Shown here: in pieces, positions 1 through 9,082 of the stretch
Layout of the letters: each line of letters opens with the position of its first letter
Numbering within the stretch: position 1 is the stretch's first letter
From: Promethearchaeota archaeon
GTDB lineage: Archaea > Asgardarchaeota > Lokiarchaeia > Sigyniarchaeales > SOKP01
Assembly (NCBI GenBank): GCA_011364925.1
Contig: RDOA01000005.1
Span: 1-64,000 of the forward strand
DNA length: 64,000 bases
Direction: 5' to 3'
Program-made: the position numbers and the translations under genes
The notes under the pieces: model-generated
What the model was told of the DNA's origin: nothing
The model's input: the letters and a program-made list of their open reading frames with translations, nothing else
Databases searched by the model: none

Positions 1-1920
1 CCCTTCAATAGCTTTTTTAGCGTTATCAAGGGCACCTCCACCAGTATTTAACACGAATCCTAAAATTATACCGGATACTGTTCCAGATATAATAAAGGCT
101 GCTAAAGCAATTGGACCGAATAAAAATCCAATAGCAAGAGGAGTCAAAGTAGGTAATAGTGCTGGAAAAATCATTTGTTTTAATGCTACTTTGGTACCAG
201 TATCAATACACTTAGCATAATCGGGTAATGATCTATTTTCAAGTATTCCCGGATCTTCTTTAAATTGGCGTTGTATTTCTTTAATCATTCCAGAAGCTGC
301 TACTCCTGCGGCTCTAATTGCAAATGCTGAAAACACAAATGGAATCACTGCGCCAATCAATAATGAACACAAAATGATTGGATCAACAATATTTACAATT
401 TCATCCTTAATTTCGTCTAAATATGCTTCAAATAAAATTATAGCAGACAATGCAGCACAAGTAATACCAAAACCCTTTGCTAATGCTTTAGTTGTATTGC
501 CAACAGCATCTAGCCTATCTAAATTATATCGTACTTTTTCTCCTTGATGTGACATTTCTGCTATTCCAGCGGCATTATCAGATACCGGTCCAAATCCATC
601 AAAAGCTAAGATTATCGTTGTAATTGACAATAAACCCATCGTTGTAATAGTTATCCCGAATACACCTCCTAAATACATGCTCCTTGTAGGATCAGGATCT
701 AAACTGATCCCCAGGCCGGGGGTACCGTATAGTTCACCAAGAAAGAAGCTTAAAATGATTCCTACTACAAATGAGATTATTGGGATGGTAGGGGATTCTA
801 AACCAAGTGATAATCCGCTAATTACATTCGTTGCTGAACCCGTTTCGGAACTTTTAATTACATGTTTTACAGGTTTATATCTCGAAGAAGTATAATAATC
901 TACTATATAATATGTTGATAAACCCAAAAAGATTCCTAAAACTGAGCAGGCAAACAAATAGTACCATCCTGTTGGAAAGGAAATCAATGTTAAAATTAAG
1001 AAAATGATGATATTGAAAATCGCTGTAGCAATGAGACTTCTAGCAAATGCAGCGATAGGAGATTTATCTTTTTCTTTAATCTTTACAAAAAAACCTCCAA
1101 AAATACCACCGATATTTCCTAACGCTCTTGATATTAAGGAAAAAATTATAAATAATGGATTGCCAGTAGCTGCACTTAAAGCTACTCCGATTATCATAGC
1201 AGCGATGTTATTAGCGGATGAAGATTCAAAGAGATCAGCGCCTCTACCTGCACAATCTCCGACATTATCTCCAACATTGTCTGCTATAGCAGCGGGATTA
1301 CGTATATCGTCCTCAGGTAACCCATGTTCTAGTTTTCCTACTAAATCTGCTCCAATATCTGCTCCTTTTGTAAATATTCCTCCTCCTAATTGAGCAAATA
1401 ATGCTGAGAAAGAGGCTCCAAAAGCAAATCCAACAATATTTTGAGTAGTAAAATTAAATATGATATATAAAACACTTATACCTAATAAGGATATAGAGAT
1501 TACTGAAACTCCAATAATCATCCCAGCATTAAATCCTATCTTCAAAGCACTATTTAAATCACTTTTGCAAGCCTGTGTTACTTTCACATTTGCTAATGTG
1601 GATGCAATCATACTGATATAACTTGCAATTAGAGATGAAACTGCTCCAATTAAAAAAGAAATAGAAATAGAGAGAAGTATAGGGACTACAAAGGAAAAAC
1701 TAAAAAGTAAAGCAAAAAGGATTACCAATACTATAGCAATTGTTTTAAATTGCCTTTTTAGATATGCGTTCGACCCTAGCTTTATTAAATCGTGGATCTT
1801 TATCATATCTTCAGACCCATTGTCTAAATGTGATAATTTTCTCATTAGATAAATTATGTAAACCAACCCAATAATAGATAGAATTATCCCCAATAAAAAA
1901 AAGAGCCAATATAGAAACAT
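1..1920 (-). CDS. hppA: Membrane-bound proton-pumping pyrophosphatase, K+-independent type (3' end outside window)
   Basis: Hydrolyses pyrophosphate and pumps H+ across the cytoplasmic membrane. The frame is open from ATG at 1920 through the left edge (640 codons) and is rich in membrane segments. It has the family signatures GGGIFTKGADIGADLVGK (about residue 177), DNVGDNVGDCAGRGADLFE and, just before the edge, NTGGGALDNAKK; only the last few dozen residues are missing. The K+-dependence determinant reads GNTTKALAKGF with Lys at residue 478. K+-dependent enzymes have Ala at this site, so the K+-independent class is indicated (established knowledge). The next gene to the right is divergent. 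It and the P-type H+-ATPase at 4188 give two independent proton pumps within 7 kb. Confidence 0.95.
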   Translation of the reverse strand, partial: MFLYWLFFLLGIILSIIGLVYIIYLMRKLSHLDNGSEDMIKIHDLIKLGSNAYLKRQFKTIAIVLVILFALLFSFSFVVPILLSISISFLIGAVSSLIASYISMIASTLANVKVTQACKSDLNSALKIGFNAGMIIGVSVISISLLGISVLYIIFNFTTQNIVGFAFGASFSALFAQLGGGIFTKGADIGADLVGKLEHGLPEDDIRNPAAIADNVGDNVGDCAGRGADLFESSSANNIAAMIIGVALSAATGNPLFIIFSLISRALGNIGGIFGGFFVKIKEKDKSPIAAFARSLIATAIFNIIIFLILTLISFPTGWYYLFACSVLGIFLGLSTYYIVDYYTSSRYKPVKHVIKSSETGSATNVISGLSLGLESPTIPIISFVVGIILSFFLGELYGTPGLGISLDPDPTRSMYLGGVFGITITTMGLLSITTIILAFDGFGPVSDNAAGIAEMSHQGEKVRYNLDRLDAVGNTTKALAKGFGITCAALSAIILFEAYLDEIKDEIVNIVDPIILCSLLIGAVIPFVFSAFAIRAAGVAASGMIKEIQRQFKEDPGILENRSLPDYAKCIDTGTKVALKQMIFPALLPTLTPLAIGFLFGPIALAAFIISGTVSGIILGFVLNTGGGALDNAKKAIEG

Positions 1921-2245
1921 TTTTCATTCAATTTTAATTGTATATTTTACTTTAATTCAGATGGGAAACCTTTTAAATAATCTCATAAAATTTTATAAAT
2001 CAGAGAGAAATTGAAAAAGTCAATTTCCATTATACGTAAATAATTTTTATTATCTCAAAGCAATACAAATGAGAATTTTTTGAGTGATTTATCTATTTAT
2101 TTCCAAAACAGTGTCCTATACTCTTCTTATTCATATTCTACCAATACTATCTCCTAATCTTAATTTTTTTAAGGAAAATTCTTATTAAACAAAAAATCAT
2201 TTTGATCATAATTGTTCAAGACCTACTTTTAAGGTGTAATTAAAA
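1921..2245. other. Intergenic region, divergent promoters
   Basis: AT-rich gap between divergently transcribed hppA and the glucan phosphorylase. It must hold promoters for both, but several TATA-like A/T tracts make a specific assignment unsafe. The only clear element is an AAGGTG Shine-Dalgarno sequence at 2231-2236, serving the gene to the right. No ORF of note on either strand. Confidence 0.5.
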
Positions 2246-2248
2246 ATT
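2231..2248 (+). promoter_or_regulatory. Shine-Dalgarno plus probable ATT start codon of glucan phosphorylase
   Basis: AAGGTG at 2231-2236 is followed, 9 nt on, by ATT at 2246-2248 in frame with the phosphorylase. An in-frame TAA at 2237 rules out a start further upstream, and no ATG/GTG/TTG lies in frame before 2288. An ATG at 2253 is out of frame by one base across a run of eight A's (2258-2265). Confidence 0.5.
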
Positions 2249-3961
2249 ACAAATGATAAAAAAAATCAGGAGATTGCATATTTCTCAATGGAAATAGCAT
2301 TAGAAAGCAGTGTCCCAATTTATTCTGGTGGTTTAGGTATTTTGGCAGGAGATGCACTCCGATCTGCTGCAGATATGGGTGTACCGATGGTTGCAGTAAC
2401 TTTAACTTATGATGCCGGTTATTTCTATCAAGAAATTACACCAGAAGGATATCAAGTCGAACATGATATGGAATGGGATTTTAGTAATGATTTTGAGAGA
2501 ATTAATGAGAGAGTTCAACTTAATATCCAAGATAAAGCGATAATTATTGAAGCATGGCGTTATAACATTATAGGAAGAACTGGTCATATAGTACCAGTGA
2601 TTCTACTTGATACAGACTTACTAGATAATGAACCTTGGCAGAGAAAACTTACCCATATTTTATATGATGCAGATAAATTTCAACGGATTACTCAGGAAAT
2701 GATTTTAGGAATAGGTGGACTTAGAATGCTAGATAAATTAGGTTATAACAATATTAAGACCTATCATTTAAATGAAGGGCACGCCGCTTTTTTAATCCTT
2801 GAATTACTTAAAAAATATAAAGACATAAATCAAGTAAAACAAAGAGTTTGTTTCACAACGCATACTCCGGTCAGAGCTGGACTTGAGGAATTTGATTATA
2901 ATTTAGCCAAGGATGTTTTTAGATCTTATTTACCTGATAATATACAAGATTATGCTGGTAAAAATACGCTTAATATGACTATTTTAGCTCTAAATTTTAG
3001 TAGATATGTCAATGCAGTTTCAAAAAAGCATCTTGAAATTACTAAAAGAATGTTTCCTAATTATGATATTGATTCTATTACTAATGGTGTCCATGCAGGA
3101 TATTGGTTATCACCATATATGAGGAATTTTTTTAATAATGAGTTTGGAAGAGATTGGCATCATAATTTGGCACTTTTAAGAGATGCTGAAAATCTTGACA
3201 GCTTTGAACTATGGAGAACACATAATAAAGCTAAGCGTGATTTAATCGAATATGAAAAATCTCATTCATGGATATTGCTAAATGATAGGTTGTTAACTAT
3301 AGGATTTGCAAGACGATTTGCAGAATATAAACGTCCACTTCTAATCTTTTCCGAGATGGAAAAATTAGCTAAGATTATTAAAGGAAAAGCTCAATTAATT
3401 TTCGCGGGAAAGGCTCATCCAGCTGATCTTCAATCAAAATCGCTTATCAAAAAAATATTTGATTTTAGTGATTATTTATGGAATTCATATCAAATTGGGG
3501 TTGTATTTTTAGAGAATTATGAAATTACATTAGCAAAATTATTAACAAGTGGCGTTGATATTTGGCTAAATAATCCAAGAAGATATCTTGAAGCAAGTGG
3601 AACAAGTGGGATGAAAGCGGCATTGAACGGTGTTCTAAATTTAAGTGTGTTAGATGGATGGTGGATTGAAGGGTATAGCATTTCAAATGGAAAAGCAGGT
3701 TGGTCTATTGGCCCCGAACCTTCTGATCCTAATGCTGAAAAGGCAGATGACAAAGTGGATGCTGTAGATCTGTATCAGAAATTAGAAAATGAAATCATTC
3801 CTCTATATTATAATAATCAAGACGAGTGGAGAGAAATGATGAAACAAGCTATTAAATTAGGTGCATACTTTAATACTAATCGAATGGTCGAAGAATATGC
3901 AAGAAAATCTTACAACTTGATAAAGCAACCATTGTGGAAAAGTCAAAACATTGGATTTTAA
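2246..3961 (+). CDS. Alpha-glucan (glycogen/maltodextrin) phosphorylase, GT35 family
   Basis: Phosphorolysis of alpha-1,4-glucans to glucose-1-phosphate, in the cytoplasm. The short archaeal/bacterial GlgP form, about 570 residues. Visible motifs: YSGGLGILAGDALRSAADMG near the N-terminus, TTHTPVRAGLEEF, and the PLP-site segment EASGTSGMKAALNG (the lysine is residue 443 counted from ATG 2288, 457 counted from ATT 2246). The family's first strand (AYFSMEI) is encoded upstream of the first in-frame ATG (2288): codons 2246-2287 read as an N-terminus ending EIAYFS. I therefore place the start at ATT 2246, behind AAGGTG. Alternatives are ATG 2288 (loses the strand) or a one-base A-run error linking ATG 2253. 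Function sure, start uncertain. No partner glycogen genes are adjacent. Confidence 0.93.
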   Translation: MTNDKKNQEIAYFSMEIALESSVPIYSGGLGILAGDALRSAADMGVPMVAVTLTYDAGYFYQEITPEGYQVEHDMEWDFSNDFERINERVQLNIQDKAIIIEAWRYNIIGRTGHIVPVILLDTDLLDNEPWQRKLTHILYDADKFQRITQEMILGIGGLRMLDKLGYNNIKTYHLNEGHAAFLILELLKKYKDINQVKQRVCFTTHTPVRAGLEEFDYNLAKDVFRSYLPDNIQDYAGKNTLNMTILALNFSRYVNAVSKKHLEITKRMFPNYDIDSITNGVHAGYWLSPYMRNFFNNEFGRDWHHNLALLRDAENLDSFELWRTHNKAKRDLIEYEKSHSWILLNDRLLTIGFARRFAEYKRPLLIFSEMEKLAKIIKGKAQLIFAGKAHPADLQSKSLIKKIFDFSDYLWNSYQIGVVFLENYEITLAKLLTSGVDIWLNNPRRYLEASGTSGMKAALNGVLNLSVLDGWWIEGYSISNGKAGWSIGPEPSDPNAEKADDKVDAVDLYQKLENEIIPLYYNNQDEWREMMKQAIKLGAYFNTNRMVEEYARKSYNLIKQPLWKSQNIGF

Positions 3962-4187
3962 ACCTACGATCTTAAAGAATCGTTAAAAGTCTTTCAGGAC
4001 AATATTTCTTTTAAATCTAGCTTAATTAAATCAAGCACTTTAGGGATATATAACCTAACAATTTGCGAATCTTGTTTATAATTTTTAGAATAAATATTTA
4101 TAAAATAGTATGTATCTTATAGGCTTAATACGAATTGTTTAGTTCTGAGCTAGAATTCAGAATTAATTTAAATCAAAAATTAAAAAA

Positions 4188-6683
4188 GTGTTAAAATTGG
4201 AAGAAAACGTATTAACTACAGAAGCAGCAAAAACAATGGATATTAAGGAAATATATTCCCAGCTAAAAACTGATAAAACAGGATTGAGTAGTGCGGATGC
4301 AGAAAAAAGGTTAGAACAATATGGTTATAATGAAATTCCTGAGAAGAAAGTTCGACCGATTATAAGATTTCTCAAAAATTTCTGGGGGCCTATACCTTGG
4401 ATGATAGAAATTGCCGCGATTTTATCAATAATAATAAATCACTGGGACGATTTTGCTATAATTACCGCGATGCTTTTAATAAATAGTGTTGTTAGGTTTT
4501 GGGAAGAAAACAAAGCAGATAATGCTATAGCACTATTAAAAGAAAAACTAGCGTTGAGAGCTAAGGTTCGACGAGACGGAAAATGGGATGAAATAGAGGC
4601 TAGGTTATTGGTGCCTGGAGATATCGTTCATCTTAGATTAGGAGATATTATCCCTGCGGATGTAAAATTAATCGATGGAGAATATCTCACAGTCGATGAA
4701 TCGGTTTTAACTGGTGAATCATTACCTGTTGATAAAAAGGTTTCAGATTTGGGATATGAAGGGGCAATAATTCGTCAGGGTGAAATGGATGGAATTGTAG
4801 TAGGTACTGCCTTGAATACATTTTTTGGAAAAACAACGCAATTAGTCCAACAAGCAAAAACAAAAAGCCATTTTCAAAAAGCAATTGTCAAAATTGGTAA
4901 TTATCTTATCATTATAGCGGTTATACTTGTCGTAATTGTATTTATTGTTGGAATCATAAGGGATTTAGAATACTCTGGACACCAGAGTATATTTGGTTTA
5001 CTCCAATTTGCGTTAGTTTTAATGGTAGCTGCTATCCCAGTGGCATTACCCGCAGTTATGATGGTGTCAATGGCGGTAGGTGCAACAAAGTTAGCAAAAA
5101 AAAAAGCCATTGTCAGTAAGTTACTTTCAATTGAAGAGGCGGCAAGCGTAGACGTTTTATGTAGTGATAAAACGGGTACATTAACAAAAAATCAAATTTC
5201 TATTGCTAAAATTATACCCTTTGGTAATTATTCGGAAAAAGATGTCATTCTTTATGGAAGTTTAGCATCAAAAGAGGAAAGTAGAGACCCTATAGATGAC
5301 GCTTTCTTTGATAAAGCTAAAGAAGAAACGGAAATTAACGCTTCGTTATCAGAATACAACCCAATATCTTTTATACCTTTTGACCCAGTAAAAAAACGGA
5401 CAGAAGCAAAATTAAAAAATAATTCGGGTGATGAAATTAGAGTTTCTAAAGGAGCTCTTCAAGTGATTTTAGATTTAGTTAAGAAAGATCAAGCTTTAGA
5501 AGATAAAGTCGATATGCAAGGAAAAGAATTTGCATCTCATGGATTTAGAGCACTTGGAATAGCAAAATCGGAAAATCAAGGGTTATGGGAGTACGTAGGG
5601 ATTGTCGCTTTGCATGATCCCCCTAGAGAAGATTCGCTTGAAACAATAAAAACAGCAAAATCTCTGGGAATAAATGTAAAAATGGTAACAGGAGATCATA
5701 TAGAAATTGCAAAACAAATAGCGGGAAATCTTGGAATTGGCACTAATATTGTTGTTTCTTCAGATATTATAGGAAAAGAAGACGAAAAGACCATAAATCT
5801 AGTTGAAAACGCAGATGGTTTTGCAGAAGTGTATCCAGAACATAAATACCATATTGTGGAACTTCTACAAAAGAAGGATCATGTTGTCGGGATGACTGGT
5901 GACGGAGTAAATGATGCACCAGCCTTAAAAAAAGCAGATATTGGTTTTGCCGTTTCCAATGCAACAGATGCAGCAAAATCTGCAGCTGATATAGTCTTAA
6001 CTGATCCAGGGATCTCCGTAATTGTTAAAGCGACTACAACAAGTCGGAAGATCTTTGAAAGAATGAAAAGCTATGCTGTATACCGAATTGCAGAAACTGT
6101 TCGAATATTGATCTTCTTAGTCCTTTCTATTACAATTTTCGCCTTTTATCCTATAACTGCGATAATGATCGTCATTTTAGCTCTTCTAAACGATTTGCCT
6201 ATAATGACAATTGCATTTGATAAAACTAGAATTGCTGAGAAGCCAGTCAGATGGAGGATGCAAAGGATTTTGATTTTATCTTCAGTATTAGGTATCGCTG
6301 GAGTTATCTTTAGTTTTTCTATATTTTTAATTGGTAAATTTGTATTTCTACTCGGTCTCTCAACGCTTCAAACGTTTATTTTCTTGAAATTGGCAGTAGC
6401 AGGGCATATGACAATATATCTTACGAGAACCGACAAAGATCATTTTTGGAAAAGACCCCTTCCATCAAAAATTCTCTTTATCACTTGTGAATCAACACAA
6501 GTAATAGCAACTATTTTTGCTGCGACGGGAATTTTTATGGCACCAATTGGGTGGGCATTAACAGGTTTTATATGGGTGTTCGCTCTCGCTGCGTTTGTTG
6601 GAAATGACTTTCTAAAAGTAGCGACGATAAAATGGCTTGATAGAAGAGATGCTAGAAAAAAAGAACTGGAAATAATAAAATGA
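4188..6683 (+). CDS. P-type H+-ATPase, P3A (plasma-membrane proton pump) subfamily
   Basis: ATP-driven cation pump, most like the P3A H+-ATPases of Thermoplasma, Methanocaldococcus, fungi and plants. Of 831 residues, in order: an N-terminal cytosolic segment with an LSSADAEKRLEQYGYNEIPE motif; two membrane helices; actuator domain with LTGES; helices with the PVALPAVMM segment; phosphorylation motif CSDKTGTLT (Asp327); nucleotide-binding domain with KGA; hinge GMTGDGVNDAPALKKADIG; and a C-terminal set of helices. No heavy-metal-binding CxxC and no Ca2+-ATPase signature are seen. Start is GTG at 4188; an in-frame ATG lies 48 nt downstream. Preceded by a 226-bp gap and followed by T-tracts, so probably monocistronic. 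H+ as substrate is inferred from subfamily. Confidence 0.92.
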   Translation: MLKLEENVLTTEAAKTMDIKEIYSQLKTDKTGLSSADAEKRLEQYGYNEIPEKKVRPIIRFLKNFWGPIPWMIEIAAILSIIINHWDDFAIITAMLLINSVVRFWEENKADNAIALLKEKLALRAKVRRDGKWDEIEARLLVPGDIVHLRLGDIIPADVKLIDGEYLTVDESVLTGESLPVDKKVSDLGYEGAIIRQGEMDGIVVGTALNTFFGKTTQLVQQAKTKSHFQKAIVKIGNYLIIIAVILVVIVFIVGIIRDLEYSGHQSIFGLLQFALVLMVAAIPVALPAVMMVSMAVGATKLAKKKAIVSKLLSIEEAASVDVLCSDKTGTLTKNQISIAKIIPFGNYSEKDVILYGSLASKEESRDPIDDAFFDKAKEETEINASLSEYNPISFIPFDPVKKRTEAKLKNNSGDEIRVSKGALQVILDLVKKDQALEDKVDMQGKEFASHGFRALGIAKSENQGLWEYVGIVALHDPPREDSLETIKTAKSLGINVKMVTGDHIEIAKQIAGNLGIGTNIVVSSDIIGKEDEKTINLVENADGFAEVYPEHKYHIVELLQKKDHVVGMTGDGVNDAPALKKADIGFAVSNATDAAKSAADIVLTDPGISVIVKATTTSRKIFERMKSYAVYRIAETVRILIFLVLSITIFAFYPITAIMIVILALLNDLPIMTIAFDKTRIAEKPVRWRMQRILILSSVLGIAGVIFSFSIFLIGKFVFLLGLSTLQTFIFLKLAVAGHMTIYLTRTDKDHFWKRPLPSKILFITCESTQVIATIFAATGIFMAPIGWALTGFIWVFALAAFVGNDFLKVATIKWLDRRDARKKELEIIK

Positions 6684-6689
6684 AATTAA

Positions 6690-6712
6690 TTTTTATTTTT
6701 TTATAATTTTTT
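6690..6712 (+). terminator. Probable oligo-T terminator of the P-type ATPase gene
   Basis: Three T-tracts of 5-7 T's follow the TGA stop (6681-6683) within 30 nt. Oligo-T runs on the coding strand are the usual archaeal intrinsic termination signal. Confidence 0.45.
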
Positions 6713-7024
6713 AAAACAAATCATCCAACAATCAGTATTTAGGAATAATTATCATATATTTCTTTTAGTTGGACTAGTATAGTAGCTAAAATATTACGAG
6801 TCATCCTTGAATGAAACCTTTTACATCTTAAAATTGCGAGATCAAAATTTTATTTATACCCTAATGATTATTTACAAAAATAAAGTAAAATTTCAATTTT
6901 TTTAACTCCATCTTACAATTTATTTTTATTCTTTAATGATTTGTAAGGAGAACGCTTATTATATGTATTCAAGTTTGAATATTAAGATTAAAAATAGATA
7001 ATATTGTTATGAGGTGTAGAATTA
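6713..7024. other. Intergenic region upstream of the UspA-like gene
   Basis: AT-rich spacer with no supported ORF. It ends in GAGGTG at 7011-7016, a Shine-Dalgarno sequence 8 nt before ATG 7025. TATA-like tracts are present but no single promoter stands out. Confidence 0.4.
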
Positions 7025-7480
7025 ATGTATAAAAAAATATTAGTCGGAATTGATGGTTCAGAAAGTTCTTTAGATGCAGTTAAAGAAGCATTAGAAATTC
7101 AAAAACGTGATAAAAGTGAAGTTACAGTATTTTATTCACTAACTTATAACCTATATGAATATATACCTACATTTACATTCTTAGGGAGACCTACTTCTGC
7201 TATTCCTTATGCACTTCAACATGAACAAATAAATGAGGTTAACGAACTTTTGAATTCCGTTCAAGAATTATTCGAAAAAGAAGGACAAAAAGTCGAAACA
7301 CGATTGATATTCGATATCAATCCCGAAGATTACATAAAAAAAGTAGCTAAAACGGAAAAATTTGACTTAGTGATTTTAGGGTCAAAAGAAAAACATTCGA
7401 AATTAAAAACCATATTTTCAGAGCCTATTCCGGATAAAGTTGTCAATAGCATTTCTAGTGATGTTCTTGTTGTAAGATAA
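7025..7480 (+). CDS. Universal stress protein (UspA) family, probably non-ATP-binding
   Basis: Single-domain UspA-fold protein of 151 residues, normal length. It opens with the family strand ILVGIDGSESSLDAVKEA and closes with SDVLVVR. The C-terminal nucleotide loop, usually G-x2-G-x9-G-[ST], reads LGSKEKHSKLKTIFSEPIPD: only the first glycine is left, so ATP binding as in MJ0577 is unlikely (inference). It lies between the proton ATPase and the CBS-domain site-2 protease, each with its own upstream gap. Start ATG is preceded by GAGGTG. Precise cellular role not predictable. Confidence 0.88.
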   Translation: MYKKILVGIDGSESSLDAVKEALEIQKRDKSEVTVFYSLTYNLYEYIPTFTFLGRPTSAIPYALQHEQINEVNELLNSVQELFEKEGQKVETRLIFDINPEDYIKKVAKTEKFDLVILGSKEKHSKLKTIFSEPIPDKVVNSISSDVLVVR

Positions 7481-7635
7481 GTATATTCACCAGGTTATAC
7501 TGAAGTCTTTCTTATCATTTTTTTCTTGTTTAAGTATTGAAAGTTTTGATTGAAACAAATTTATTTAAAATTTTTAATGTTAAGGTTTAAATATCCAGAA
7601 TTAATAGGTAAACAAAAATCTCTAAAGTGATTTAA

Positions 7636-8751
7636 ATGAAATTATTTAAAGTAAAAGGTATTATAATCTCTTTACATTTAAGTACTCTATTGATTATAGG
7701 GTTAGTTGGTTTCTACGCTGCAGATTATTATGCTACGATGGTATATGGAAGTAGTATAACGGAACTTATTGTTGTAGGATTAATTAATGGCTTGATTATT
7801 TTATTCTCCATTTTAATCCATGAATTAACTCATTCTTTAATCGCTCAGAAATATGGATTAAAAGTCTCAGAAATAGAATTATACTTATTTGGAGGTGTAT
7901 CTAAAATTGAACAGGAACCTACAACTCCTAAAAGCGAGCTTGTGATTTCGATATTTGGGCCTATTTCTAGTTTAATTATCGGTGGTTCATTTTTGGCAAT
8001 TTTATTTCTAGTGCCAATTAAAATGCTTCCAATCATTACTGTGACTTTATTTTATTCTGGAATATCAAATGTGGGCTTAGGTCTTTTTAATCTTATCCCA
8101 GCATACCCTGTTGATGGAGGACGTGTATTAAGAGCTATTTTATGGCAAAAAAGACATGATATATTATCCGCAACTAAAACGGCTGCTAGAGTAGGTAGCT
8201 TTCTTGCCTATGGATTAATGGCTTATGGATTTATTTCAATGCTATTTTATGGAATCTTTAGTGGTCTGTGGTTAATTATTATAGCATCATTTCTAAATAA
8301 TCAATCAAGACATGCTTACTTACAAACCTTTAATGAAATCGCTCTTTCAAAAGTAAGTGCTAGAGAATTAGCCAGAATATCTGAAGTAGCAATTCCATTT
8401 AATACGATTTTAAGTGAAGCTATTAATAAATTTTTTATGGTTTATAAAAAAACGTACTTTCCAGTATCAAAAGAAGGAGATATAGTTGGGATAATTCACA
8501 TGGAAGATATTAAACATATTCCCTATGATCAAAGAAACCATACGATAGTAGGATATCTTATGAAAAATCTCACTCATTTTCCAATGATCTCTGCAAATGA
8601 TACTGGAAAAGAGGCTTTAAATCAATTAATTAAAATGAAAACTAGACCTCATATAATAGTAGTTAAGAATATTGATCAAGCTAATACTTTAGGTTTTATA
8701 GGAGAAGAAGATATCGTAAGTTCATTGGAATTCTTAAAAAGTCAAATTTGA
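7636..8751 (+). CDS. Site-2 protease (M50 metallopeptidase) with C-terminal CBS pair
   Basis: Intramembrane zinc metalloprotease of the SpoIVFB-like/CBS subgroup. About six membrane helices occupy residues 1-225. The zinc motif HELTH (His62, Glu63, His66) lies in a helix, and the third ligand is in NLIPAYPVDGGRVLRA (Asp160). A cytosolic CBS pair follows (about 235-371), with an adenosine-nucleotide-sensing fold in relatives. Likely releases a membrane-tethered factor in response to nucleotide state. No obvious substrate (tethered regulator or anti-sigma-like protein) is next door. Start ATG at 7636 is preceded by AAGTGAT, a good match to the 16S tail. All catalytic residues present. Confidence 0.92.
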   Translation: MKLFKVKGIIISLHLSTLLIIGLVGFYAADYYATMVYGSSITELIVVGLINGLIILFSILIHELTHSLIAQKYGLKVSEIELYLFGGVSKIEQEPTTPKSELVISIFGPISSLIIGGSFLAILFLVPIKMLPIITVTLFYSGISNVGLGLFNLIPAYPVDGGRVLRAILWQKRHDILSATKTAARVGSFLAYGLMAYGFISMLFYGIFSGLWLIIIASFLNNQSRHAYLQTFNEIALSKVSARELARISEVAIPFNTILSEAINKFFMVYKKTYFPVSKEGDIVGIIHMEDIKHIPYDQRNHTIVGYLMKNLTHFPMISANDTGKEALNQLIKMKTRPHIIVVKNIDQANTLGFIGEEDIVSSLEFLKSQI

Positions 8752-9082
8752 TTCTATTCACTTTTTTATTGTCTTCTTTGATAAAGGTATTAATTAAATT
8801 GTATTTTTACATGGATTAGATGGTCTAGACGATGTTATAAAAAAAAAAAAAAAATTATTCTAATGTAAAAAAATCCAACATTCTCTTTTTAATAGTATTT
8901 CGCATAAAATTTGGAATTGAATTTCGTCATTAAAGATATGGGTTAAACAATTAAAAGCGTTATATAGTAAATGAGGTTGAGTATTAATTAAAAGAATGTT
9001 TTAATATTACATAGTAACTTTAATTTGATTAGAAGAAATTTAATTCACACTATTAGTAGAAAAGAATGAGGGAATTGTAAAA
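8752..9082. other. Intergenic region with a 16-A homopolymer
   Basis: Non-coding spacer between the site-2 protease and the longin-like gene. It contains an uninterrupted run of 16 A's at 8839-8854, an assembly-prone site. GAGGGAATTG at 9067-9076 is the Shine-Dalgarno region of the next gene. No ORF supported. Confidence 0.45.

Noticed and set aside
677-1393. Plus-strand open frames of 72 and 129 codons
   Set aside because: They lie opposite the pyrophosphatase gene, whose frame carries all family motifs.
2253-2287. ATG 2253 as the phosphorylase start
   Set aside because: Out of frame with the protein unless one A is added; kept only as an alternative explanation.
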